A DNA stretch of 64,000 nucleotides, taken from Bagarius yarrelli. Lineage: Eukaryota; Chordata; Actinopteri; Siluriformes; Sisoridae. Position numbers and translations under genes: made by a program. Shown piece by piece: positions 1 through 10,907 of this stretch. Location: NCBI GenBank assembly GCA_005784505.1, contig VCAZ01000021.1:3475308-3539307 (forward strand), written 5' to 3'. The notes under the pieces are model-generated. The model did no database searches. It saw nothing but the letters and a program-made list of their open reading frames with translations, and had not been told where the DNA came from. Positions within the stretch are counted from its first letter, which is position 1. Each line of letters starts with the position of its first letter.

Positions 1-48
1 CAGACAGAACAATTCATGGCAAATAGATGTCTTTGATATAATTTCAAC

Positions 49-3000
49 CTTTTCTGTCTGTATTTGTCCTTGTCCACAGCAGGAATCACGTCCATTAACT
101 CCAAACTGTCATTAATTGTTTTTAGCATATTGAATCGGTCTCTCCCACGAACCTAGAATTAAAGATTTATTTTTTTTTTATTTCCAGTAGGACATAAATT
201 GACAAATTGTAAACCGGTGCCTAACAATCTTGAACATTATAATACATTATAAATTGCTGCATATTTCTCTACTTACTTGCAAAAGAAAGATTTCCTCCTC
301 AGAAGAGGAGTGAATCTTTTCTGCTTTTATCTTTTTACTGGATTCAGCTGTAGGAGAGACCTGAGATTCCATGCCTGGGAACTCTACAATGAAAAAAATA
401 AAGGAAAGAAAGTTATTATAACATTAAAAATAAAATGAAACTGAAAAATCATTCAGGGTCTTTTTAGAGGTGGACGAATCAATAATTTAGGATTGAACAC
501 GTTTTATATCCATTTCATATATAGTGGACTGCAATACTTGTTTTAAAACCTTACAGACAAAAAAAGATCGATTGAAAAAAAATGAATATTATCAAGATCA
601 AAAAGTGTTTGGGAATTTGAAACCATTTATAATGATATCTCTCAAGCGGAGTTTAAAATCAGACCTTAGATTAAGTTCCCATCCCTGCCCTCACTGGCTC
701 TTACTTCTCTTTATTCCTGTGGCTGTCTTTAACATTTTTTTGTTTGGATTTTCCTCTTCAGTCTTGCGGTCACGGCCAGGACAGGCGCATACACGGACCT
801 CGAAACAACACCGACCTAAAACCTGCCCACTGAAAATCAGCAGTGAACAAACATTTGCAGTTAATTTTTCAAAAGGGGGAAGAAGTAGAGGAAATATTAA
901 TGAAGCTACAAAGCAGAAATTACTCGTGTGTTTCAAGAGTCATTATGGTGAGAATGGGCCTGCGGTTCATGCCTCCCATACAGCTGCTATTGCACATAAA
1001 GTTCAGCAGGATGGTGGTTCCCTCTGAACCCAACTGCAGACAGAAAAAAGAAAAAAGAACAAAAAAGTGAAGTGAAGATACTGACAGCAAATGCTTGATC
1101 TATACAGTCAAGATGATCTATTTACACCTACATACCGATCAGTACTAAGATCCACTTAGAAACAAAAGATAACTAGATTAAAATGCATACGAACAGTATA
1201 GCTACTCGCTTCACATTTCGATTTAACAAATCACCTGAGGAGACTCATAGGGAACAGTAACACTCTGCCTCTTGGTGTTTGGGTCCTCAAAATACTGGCA
1301 CTTTAGACTCCCCTCTATACGGATAAGATGGCTGCGATGAGCCACATCTGTGTGAAGAATACAAATATTACAGTTTCATGCACATACTTACTATGTTACA
1401 ATAATGGAGCATATTTTTTGTTTAGACACACTTTAAGGAACTCTTTCACAAAAGTAGAACCTGTGAAGGGATGTGAAGGCCACAGCGTACTTGGGGGAAA
1501 AATAAAGCACAAAGATTAAAACATTAGAAGTGGAAATACATATCATGAATGAGTGAAAAATCTTTTCAACCGTTACAGCACCTCTTTTTCTTTACACTTT
1601 CTATTTTCTGCATTATTGTACTCGTGTGAGGAATCCCTGCACTGTCATCGTCTTATTATTATCATCTTTTGGGAGAAGCCTGTGTCATTTCCGGTCAAAA
1701 AAAAAAATAAAGTAAAAAAAAGAAAAAAAAGTAAATAAAGTAACTAAGTTAGAATTTGCAAGGGTATGAATAATTTCGGGTGAAACAATGAGACTAATCG
1801 AGCTCCAAAAATTGTGCTACGTTTGGTTTGCTCCAAAGAGGAAACAAATCTCTTGCATGCTTAAGCATACTTGGCTGATAAAACTAATTCTGGGAAAAAA
1901 AACCCACAACTTGCAGATGCACAATGGTCCACTGTATTTGCTGGTAGTAAGTGAAAGTGAACACATCTAGTTAGAAGGTTATAATGCACCACTGAGGATA
2001 GCAGTTTATCAATACATGAGTTCAATGTTAGGACAGTAAAGCTTATAGTAACCAGGTAGCAAGAGTGATTTTTTGCATACTTGCAAATTACTACACAGGT
2101 TTTTACACGTCAATATTTGAAACTTTCAACTTCAACAGAAGCATTGTAGAAACTGCACTTAGTCCTTTTCTCTTCACTAACGCTTCCCAGGCTGACAAGT
2201 CAAAACGACAACTGCATTTTACTAGATTTCAGCTTTTTTTAATGCTTTGACTCCACACTTTAAATAAATCTACATAAAATATTTACTATTATTACTATTT
2301 ACTATTAATATTTTAGTATGGAGAAAGCTCAGCCAAATAATAGGAGATCCCTTACAGGGCCCATCAGATACAAAATTCACTTTTAAGTAGTTTAAACTGA
2401 AACGTTTGCTGGATGTGTGTACACAACAACTCAATAATGATTAAGCGCTACCTAATGGTTTTTTTCAATCTCATTATATCATTTTCTATTTTCTCAAATT
2501 AAGCCATTTTCAGATGTCTTTTTGTGGCGTCACACAGACCAGGGCCACTTCTATGATTGACACCGACACTGCTATTTTAGCATAGACTCGCCCCTGAGCA
2601 GTGTTGCCAGACTGGGCAGGTTCCCACCCAACAGGGCTTATTTAAATCACGTCAGACAGAAAAAAAAATGCATTGGGCTGGTTGATGAAATTTGGTCAGC
2701 TATTCAATACAACAGGCAGGAGTTTATATAATTATTTATTTTTTATAGTTCAAACACTTCGCATTTAATTCTGTAGCTAGACAATATACATTTTTTAACC
2801 AATCTGACAACTCGCTCGACGCTATAATGTAAAAAACATTTAGCTTGGCCCTGCAATATTTTGACAGTGTAGCAGAATGTCGTCTTCCCAACGAGTCAGT
2901 ATGAAACAGGTTAAGAAGTTACCTGAAAAATAAATTGGTACTATTCGCATTTATCTCCAGAAAACATAAGCGTAAGTTTTGACTATTTGCAAAGCTCATT

Positions 3001-5892
3001 TTCTCATAATGCACTAAAATTAGCAAGTAAAATCGCACGTTTATAATAAGCAATAATTTAAGATGATTAATCTTACCTTTGTCCTGTAGATGTTTTATAA
3101 CAGTGTCTGTTTATAATTACTTATTTTAATTAATTTTGGATTGGTGGAAACGGAGGGGTGGAGTTAGCGAAGCTTATTAACATTTAAAGCAACATGCACT
3201 GAAACGGGTCACAGGAGCACAGAAAGGTATTCCAAAGACATGCTGTTTACAATGTAAGAGGAGACTACCTTCATTATTCTCTGCGATATTTTGATGATGA
3301 GGGCAGCGTAGCACCACCTCTGACACATGCTCAGGTTTCTTATAAATGGGTGTCGCCCTGAGCACTGCTCCCTGTGGAGGACCTTTCTCCAGCAGAACAT
3401 CAACTGGGCACGTCTTAGCCAGCTGGCAGTACAGTTTATTCAAAGATTTGGAATACTATAATAAAAGAAAAAAAAAAACATTTTTAAGCAAGTCTGATAA
3501 AAAAAAAAATCCACAGCATATAACAATTAATGATTTAATTTTATGACTAACCGTTGAAGTAACAGACTTGGTTGTGCTAGACTGGTTAAAGCGAAGCTGG
3601 AAACCATATTCTCCAGGATAGTCACTGGTGGAAGGAACCACTGCAGCAGGAGGGGGGAGACTGTCCAGGACTGGAGCAGTTACATCAGCACTCTCAGGAT
3701 CCACTGTGAGCTCTAGATCAAAGTTCTCACTGAAGGTGCCATCAGGCAAGGCCTATTGAATAATGTTAGCATGTTGACATTATGAATTATACAGGTTATA
3801 AGAGAAGATGCGGAATGTGTGATGCTGAAAAGTGACAGGGGAAAAATGATGAGGAAAAATACTCACAGCAGTGAGCCAGGCATCACTGTCTGCTCTTGGC
3901 AGTTCTGCAATCAGATCAGTTAAACCCCTGTACATGAACACAGATGAATAATTTAGCAAATAATCCAAAATTTACTTTCTCTAATAGGCCAGTTCCAGTT
4001 TATTAGCTGGTCGAGTTACACAACATCGCCAATTTATTGATTTATTTATTTTTTTAATTTATATAAAAATGTGTTAGCACTGAAATGGTAAACAGTATTT
4101 CAACATCATGTATCACGGTAAAATGTATCACGGTACGTTGTAACAGAAGCCTTACAGAGTAAATCGTTATAATAAATTAAGTTTAGCGAATATTAACAGC
4201 CAACATTTTAAAAAGATACCTTAGCTCTACATTCTAATTACAAATACAGAAATACACCAAGTTTCCCACCAGCCACTACACGTAGATATCTGCTATGGCC
4301 AGGTTTGGCAGAAGGGAAGTGGCTAAGTGTCAGTTGGTGAATATGATAAATAAAGAAATAGCAAAGTTAGAAATAATAAACGTCCCTAAATATTTGTTTC
4401 CCTGGGGTTAACAGTCCAGTGCTGAACCTTCCCCCTTGCTGGTTTACAGCAGCCTGTGTACATAAGGCTACTCACATTTTATTACTACTTTGATATTTCT
4501 CTCAGGTCTCCATCTACCTTCCTCATTTTTGCTTAAAATCTAAGACAGCTCAAAACCCAATACAATCAGAAAACAGCAGACAATGTTGATTCAGGACTGA
4601 TTTAAATATCTGGGTAGTAAAAGCAAAACTTAGACTGCATATATTCTATACTGTGTGCAAAATAGGGTAGTTTGGTGAGAGTGCATGCGCACAGGGGTAA
4701 GAGACAGAAAAAGTTGTGAATACATGTCTGTATCTAATAAACCAGTTTAGTACATTTTGGACTGCTTTCGTTATTTATTTTATTAAATTCAAGTGTTTAT
4801 GTGAACCTGCGACGAATGCACGGTTAGACTTTTTCTGTTTCTTGCACGTGCAGGCCTGCACCGTCGCAATCTTACATTTACATTTACATTTGAAGCATCT
4901 AGCAGACGCTCTTGTCCAGAGCGACGTACAAGAAGTGCTTTAAGTCACATCAAAAACATCACAATGCTGATAATAGAACACAAAAGGTGCAACACAAGAA
5001 ACCTGTTGAATAGAGTAAGGGTTTTTACCAGCAAGTACTAATTGTTCATCGCTCATCAACTAATTCTATGTAACTTAAAAGTTATTGCAAGAACGTAATG
5101 CAACATTTAGAAAAGTTACGATGTTTAATAGATTCTTAATGAGATAATTGTTGCTTAGTAAACATTTGTACTAATTTTTTAATTATTTTATTGTCAAAAG
5201 CTGAACCAGTGGAACGTGGGCATGTTTTACAAGACTATGCAGTCATCTGTGAAGGGTTAAAGATAATAACAGCCAAGATACTTTTTGTACTGTAACCAAG
5301 GCTGAAAACATGTTTAAGCAGCAGTTTGCTGTAGGTAAACATACTAAAGCTGCTTGAATCGGTGCTTTCATGAATATGTAAATATATGCAGCCTGCTTTC
5401 CTCTTAACCAAATAAACACAAAATTAACACAGTGTAAAAAAAGGTCTAATTATAGAAGCGTGAAGGTTTCTAGCAGCTTTAGATTATTATTAGCAGTTAT
5501 TTAAATTCGAAGCAAAAGACTGTATTAAATATGAACATCAGAATTACTTTCAGAAAGAATAATAACTTGTTTTTAAACTATAAATCAGCTCTTTAGGCCA
5601 AAATTCATTATCAATGCATAAAAATAATATGAAAAAATCAAATCAGTCAATTATTCAATCAGTATTTGCAAACACAAATGATTACACTTTTATTTATTAG
5701 TTCAAATATTAAACTCAATTCAACTAATTGCAAAAAATGAAAATATCACTGATTAATTGCTGATTAACTTTTTTTTTTTTTTTTTTTTTAATGGTTTGTT
5801 TTAGCCTCAGTGTAAACTCACATGTTTGAGCCTGCATCATTCCAGAACTGCTCAAAGGTGTCCTGGCTCAGGGTCATCTCCAGCTCACTCAT
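49..5892 (-). CDS. tp53: tp53, tumour suppressor p53 (last exon outside window)
   Basis: Sequence-specific transcription factor of the DNA-damage response, acting in the nucleus as a tetramer. Coding exons on the minus strand: 5892-5822, 3927-3867, 3752-3552, 3455-3269, 1347-1235, 1033-924, 829-705, 383-277, 152-49. All have GT-AG borders and compatible phases, giving about 359 codons. The exon 6 and 7 equivalents are 113 and 110 bp, as in human TP53. Visible motifs: an N-terminal transactivation motif DTFEQFW; a PSTSDYPG linker; YSKSLNKLYCQLAKTCPV; zinc ligands in RCPHH and MCNSSC; GGMNRRPILTI (human R248 region); FEVRVCACPGRDRKTEEE (R273/R282 region); a tetramerisation segment starting VRGRDRF. 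The C-terminal basic exon lies beyond base 1. There is no sign of a p63/p73-type extension inside the window, and the neighbours fit tp53. Odd residues: LLNF where human has HYNY, GRCC for GRNS, VVLRC for VVRRC. Confidence 0.95.
3476..3495 (-). promoter_or_regulatory. Candidate p53 response element in tp53 intron 4
   Basis: Read on the minus strand, the 96-bp intron 4 (3551-3456) contains AGACTTGCTT, a perfect RRRCWWGYYY half-site. It is followed with no spacer by AAAAATGTTT, which differs from the half-site at one core base. In zebrafish a p53-driven promoter in intron 4 makes the shorter isoform delta113p53. The function here is inferred from position and motif only. Confidence 0.4.
4866..4990 (-). 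repeat. SINE-like repeat with GTAAAT tail (family A)
   Basis: Read on the minus strand, it runs through CAAAGCACTT-like and TTGTACGTCGCTCTGGACAA segments into an AGCGTCTGCTAGATGC core and a repeated TAAATG tail. Other copies in the window are at 20449-20725 (plus) and 46070-46290 (minus), which share the upstream stretch. It lies in tp53 intron 2. Confidence 0.7.
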
Positions 5893-6650
5893 GACTGATC
5901 GTCACTGCAGCCAATCACAATGCCTCACTGGAACAAACGGAGGAAATGAAGACTGGAAGACAAGACAAATGGCCCAATTAGCAGCAAGAACATATAGAAT
6001 ATGTAACTATTTTAACACTTGCCTAATTGTGTTAAATGGATTTTGTATATTCTTAGGATTTATGTCAAAGTGTTTTAGCTTCTGTGAGGGGGAAATATAT
6101 AGCACATTGATACGTTCAGTCGCATACCTTTTCTTCATTTGTTTTTTCATTGTTATCCTTTTAAATAATTGACGCACTTAGCCAGAGTGACTTACAGAAC
6201 GACTTCTAAAGTCTCCACCACATCCATACTGGTTCTGATTGATGACAGAAATACTGGCCATCAGATCTGCTGGCTATGTTGGCATCTAGCTACTATTCAC
6301 CAGGTTAAGTGGAATTAAAGCAATGAGAATTCCCATAATGTGTTTAGTGCTTTTGTGCCATTTACATCAGGTGTTTAGTTAACCGCTTGTGGGGGTGACG
6401 TTTAAGAGTGTGTTCACTTAGTTCGGTTCAATTGGTATATTTGGTCCTGGTCCGCTTAGCGTTCAAACTCGAATTTTTGACAGCAAACCTAAAGGTACCG
6501 AAGGCGTACAGGAAGGGAGAAAATTATTTGATTCCCTGATTTTGTTCATGTGACCAAGGACAATAAAATTATTCTATCATTTTATTTATAGGTTTATTTT
6601 AACAGTAAAAGACAGAGAAACAAAAACATCTAGAAAAAAATGCATTTCCC

Positions 6651-6678
6651 AAAAAAAAAAAAAAAAAAAAAAAAAAAA
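6651..6678. repeat. Poly-A tract
   Basis: A run of about 28 A next to the Tc1 remnant. A similar T-run lies at 5770-5789 in the adjacent intron. Both are simple sequence. Confidence 0.9.
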
Positions 6679-6721
6679 GATAAACTGGTTTGTATTTTGA
6701 GGAGTAAGATAATTATTAGAC

Positions 6722-7290
6722 TGCTTCGGAAAATAAAGACTTAGTATTTGTGGCAAAACCCTTGTTGGTAATCACAGAGGTCAGACTTTTTTGTAGTTGG
6801 CCACCAGGTTTGCAAACATCTCAAAAAGGATTTTGTCCCTCTCCTCTTTGAAGATCCTCTCCAAGTCAATAAGGGTTCCAGTCTGACATTTGTCAACTCG
6901 AACCTCCTTTTCTCTCCACAGATTTTCTATGCGATTATGGTCTGGACACAGGCTAGGCCACTTTAGGACCTTGACGTGCTTCTTCTTGAGCCGCTCTTTT
7001 GTTGTCTTGGCCATGTGTTTAGAGTCACTGTTATGCTGGAACACACATCCGTAACACATTCAATGCCCTGGCTTCTGAGAGTAGAATTTGGTGGTACATG
7101 GTCCGGTCCATCGTCCCTTTGTTGTGGTGAAGTTCTCCTGTCCTCCTTAGCAGCAAAACACCCCCATAATGTGTCCATCTTCATGTTTGATAGTGTCATT
7201 AGGGTCATAGGCAGCATTCCTCCTCCTACTCCAAACATGGCGAGTTGAGTTGATGCCAAAGAGCCTGACCACAACACCATTAATAAAGTA
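6722..7290 (-). mobile_element. Tc1-like DNA transposon remnant (3' transposase)
   Basis: Minus-strand frames translate to the C-terminal half of a Tc1 transposase. Pieces read INSTRHVW, then KMDTLWGCFAAK, VFQHNSDSKHMAKTTKERLKKK, WPSLCPDHNRIENLWRE (the last DDE-motif acid is in IENLW), LVANYKKV and VITNKGFAT. The frame shifts between 7060 and 7250 and the 5' half is missing, so it cannot be active. It sits in tp53 intron 1. Confidence 0.85.
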
Positions 7291-8265
7291 TAGTATGTTA
7301 CATATAGTACTACATCCACCATTTTCACGTGGTCACATGACATATGTTGCTACAATAGCATGAAAACTGAAAGTTGAATTATGTTTACTTAAATAATAAT
7401 TAAACCACCAGAAACAGTGGAATGGCATCTAAAGCTACTACAAGCACTTAAAAATCACTAGTTTTAAAAATAAGACTCATCTCCCCTGTGGGGTTTTAGT
7501 GTAGTGATGTGTCCATCATATGCAGTGGATATCTAGGAAGAAGTAGTAGCTCATCTGGGTACTTTTTATCTATTGTTTTGCGTATATTACAAAGTCTCAC
7601 CTACTTCACACACAAACTAGGAATCAGATCCTCGGGAAAAAAAAGCATTACAACTGGTTTTGAGGTATGAAGGTTTTTTTTTCTTTTATCCCAAAGTGCA
7701 CAGGGGCACAAACTTCCCAAACAAGCCAGTTGTTGAAGGGGAAATAATCCTGTTATATAACGCGGAGGTGCATAAAAAAATAATTACGTAATTAGTCTGC
7801 ATCTCCTACCTTTAAGGTAACGTGTAAATATTATTATTGTTATTAAAAATGTGCTGATGTAAAGAGAGATTTTAGTTGATCTGGCAGGCCTGGCGGCAGC
7901 CTGCGCAAAAGCACACTGAAAAATTCCCAAACACCAAGACTGATTTAAGCATCTGGATATTCACTTTAAATGACGCAATTGCTTTAAATGTGGCGGTAAA
8001 ATAGAACGATTGACACGTGTAGGAAACTGACTTTTGCATCATTATAAACAGACCCGCTGAAACACAATGTCCTCAATAACAAAAACACCCGCATTTCCGG
8101 ATAATCGCTCTCGACTGATATACAAGTGGGAAAAATGTATGAAAATAAGAGAAAATCTTTAACCAACAAATACGTTTAGGCTTTTTTTAATGTTGTGTTA
8201 TTACTTCTGTTTGGCTAAAGCTAACTGTGGCCTACTTAAACTTCACCTTCATTCAAAAAGTTTAC

Positions 8266-8500
8266 CTGGCCTCCAAGTGAGGTTTAACTCCCAGTGAGAA
8301 ACTGGTTGATCGCTCTGAGTTTATTCACAAAAGAGCGGTGGATTCATTGAGCGTTATATGGCTTTTCAGCGCATCAAATAGTTTACTGAAGATCTCTCAA
8401 CTTGGCCGCCAACAATACACAGGCAGCGTGGCGAGCAGCTTCCTCAAACAGAGGGGCGGGAGAAATGACGTGTTTCTTACAACCAATCAGCGTGCAACAC
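8266..8500 (-). promoter_or_regulatory. tp53: Probable tp53 promoter and non-coding exon 1
   Basis: tp53 genes begin with a non-coding exon. On the minus strand a strong donor, CCAG|GTAAAC, ends at 8266, and nothing upstream of it is coding. A CCAAT box (8483-8487, inside ACAACCAATCAGC on the plus strand) lies just upstream, where a promoter is expected. The exact transcription start cannot be read. The intron from 8265 to the ATG exon would be about 2.4 kb and holds a Tc1 remnant. The matching acceptor is probably the GGCTGCAG just before the ATG exon. Confidence 0.45.
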
Positions 8501-9098
8501 CAGTAAACGTTTACTTTTAAAATTTAAATCCGGATTTATTTTTTTTAGTAAACAATTTAATAATAAACCTATAAATCTTTATATATGTAAGTAATTCTAA
8601 TCTGAAGTTTATCCACAATTTTCTCGAGCCGAATTTGTTCCGAAAGTGTGTGTATTGTGTGGCGTGTTGGGGGCGGGGTGAGGGACAGCGGTACAGGCCC
8701 ATCAAACGCCTTCAATCTCAGTGACCGGACTGACACAGACATGCAGACAGACACACACTCACACACACACACACACACTTACTTTACTTTTCTATACATA
8801 CTTGTTAATAATAATAATATTTCCTTTCCTAGTGCGGCAGCTGGTAGTCGTCAGTGGTTAATGTGTTGAGCTGCCGTTAATGGGTTAATAGGAAGATTGT
8901 GGGTTAAATTTCCAGGACCACCAAGCTGCCGCTGTTGGGTCCTTGTGCAAGGCCCTTAACCCTTAACTGCTTATTTGTTCGAATAGGATGTAATCACTCT
9001 GGGTAAGAGTGTCTGTCAAATGCAACAAATGTGGTTAATAATTCTTCTTCTTATTGTTGTTGTTATTATTGCAGGGATTAATAGGGAAATTATTATTA

Positions 9099-9130
<32 letters not shown>

Positions 9131-10500
9131 AAATACTGTAGGGATTGGTTCATGCAGTCTTAAGTTTAATAAAAAAAGAAATGTTACTAAATATATAGTA
9201 TAATTAAGACCTTACTGAAAGTAAGGTTATATTAATACAAACTCATATGCTATATTGTCATTCTTCTTATTCATATTCTTATTCTCATTCTTTAGTTATT
9301 GTTGCTGTTAGTTTAATTAACATACACCAGAAGTAAAAACATCAAAAGTCCTGCCCATCATCACTGTCACCTTTTTAAAAAATTGGCTCTCTTTAATGAA
9401 TTGTCACATTTCCATCGCCTGACCCAAGCCGTCACCTGTTTAAGCAGCAATCACATGGTTGGTATGTTTGACTGTGGGTGAGTCTGCGTGTAAGAAAGCA
9501 TGTGAGAAATTGTGTGAACCGATAACACAGAATGGGAGGTTTACTCTGCCTTTTTAGGTTTTTAATTAATAGTCTATCCTTGACCTTTAGGTTGAAACTA
9601 GACTGTAGTCATTGGCATGATGTGTATGTGATGTAACTTATAGCTACACTGTTCTACACTTATACAAAATGTCTCTTGCATTTGTCATGCCACCTCTCTT
9701 TTCTGTCCGTAGTTGTGGGAGTTGTCTATTACTGGAGTGGGTAGCGGTATTAAATTTCTGCGGGTTTAATGAGTGAAGCCCACATGACTCTGGCTGGGGC
9801 CCTTAATTCAGCTTACTGGTGTCAGGTTTAACTGCTCTTTCTGAATCTGACCACTTCGTGTGGTGACAGATAAAGGGGGCAGGGATAGCAGCACAGCCAG
9901 GGCTAGAAAAAAAGGGGAGGTCGGAAGGAAAATGTGAGATAATGTTTAAGCATGCAGCAGGCACTAAGAGACAGAACCAGTTATAACTTCTTTATAACCA
10001 GTTATAAGTTATATTTTCCACCACTGTAAGACTTTTAAACACTGAACCTCGCTGACCTGAATCCTGTGAGACCATATTGGTACAATCCACCACAGAGGAA
10101 CACCTGTTACGCCAGAGGGAAGATTAGTCTTTTAAATGTAGGATTGTTGGGTGAGTTGAGAAGTAGGAGGGTACTCAGTGTGTGACCCCTTTGGCATGTG
10201 ATCTAAAATAGTAAGGGATTTATTTGCAGCATAAGACAGACAATGGCAAACTATCAGCCCTGCCAATAGCACTTGGCCTGAAGTACTAACTACATCCTCA
10301 TCCTTTTTGACCTTTTGAACTTTTCTATTTTAGACCCCTGGTGTAACACCTGCAATTTAGTAACAATCCTTGTAACCCAATCCTGTACATTAAGACTATG
10401 ATAGGAATAATATTTTACTCATAAATAAGTATAAAACATTTGTGTCCTATGAATTAGTGTGACTATGAATCAGCTCCTCTCACCTGTTAGCGATCGTGAT
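8500..10500. other. Spacer between tp53 and slc2a4
   Basis: No coding exon was recognised. It holds a CA microsatellite (about 8746-8778), a tRNA-like SINE (8836-9030), a TTA microsatellite (about 9080-9131) and otherwise unremarkable AT-rich DNA. Nine-base MEF2-like matches (CTAAAATAG near 10204, CTATTTTAG near 10326) are each one base short of the consensus. Confidence 0.6.
8836..9030 (+). repeat. tRNA-derived SINE
   Basis: Starts GCGGCAGCTGGTAGTCGTCAG and contains a degraded B-box (GGGTTAAATTTCC). It then has the ACCAAGCTGCCGCTGTTGGGT and CAAGGCCCTTAACCCTTAACTG body and an AAGAGTGTCTGTCAAATGC end. This is the same family as the copies at 17829-18010, 42130-42317, 52274-52440, 52450-52640 and 60074-60230. 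Confidence 0.75.
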
Positions 10501-10907
10501 TTTTTTTAAAAAAAGCAATCAGTTGTGTGGAATACGGTACTCTACGCGCACATGAAACACGCCTCGCTCCTTTAGCCAATGACAGAGAAGGTCAAGGCGC
10601 AAGATCAGGTCAGAAGATGACCGGCTGTAGCTTTACCGCGTGCAGCTCCGCTCTGAACAGCAGCGCCGCAGGTGCACGAGGACGCGCACATTGGCATGTG
10701 CGCGCTCACTGGTCACATAGACAGCTTAATGCGGGAACTCTCCTAGAACTCAAGACCGTTCGGCGTTTGACTGAATAAATTAGTCCCGGATAACCTTTTT
10801 TTTTTTTATTTCTCCACGTGGATCGTTTGTGTGTGTTCGTGTGTGTGTGTGTTCGTGTGTGTGGAAAGTGACTTCAGAGGAAAACGAAAGACAGAAAAGA
10901 TTTAATT
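10500..10907 (+). promoter_or_regulatory. slc2a4: Putative slc2a4 promoter and 5' UTR
   Basis: The last 400 bases before the GLUT4 start are clearly more GC- and CpG-rich than the DNA to the left. They carry a CCAAT (about 10575-10579) and a CACGTG E-box (10815-10820), the type bound by USF/ChREBP proteins. An 83-codon open frame at 10527-10778 has no recognisable domain and is taken as 5' UTR or promoter DNA. No convincing TATA box was seen. Confidence 0.5.

Noticed and set aside
524..1027. 167-codon plus-strand open frame
   Set aside because: It overlaps two tp53 exons and their intron on the opposite strand; the tp53 reading is supported by motifs and splice sites.
10200..10335. MEF2 sites upstream of slc2a4
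   Set aside because: CTAAAATAG and CTATTTTAG are each one base shorter than the MEF2 consensus used in the mammalian GLUT4 promoter; too weak to call.
10527..10778. 83-codon open frame before slc2a4
   Set aside because: It lies in the CpG-rich promoter/5' UTR, shows no domain or splice partner, and ends before the GLUT4 start.
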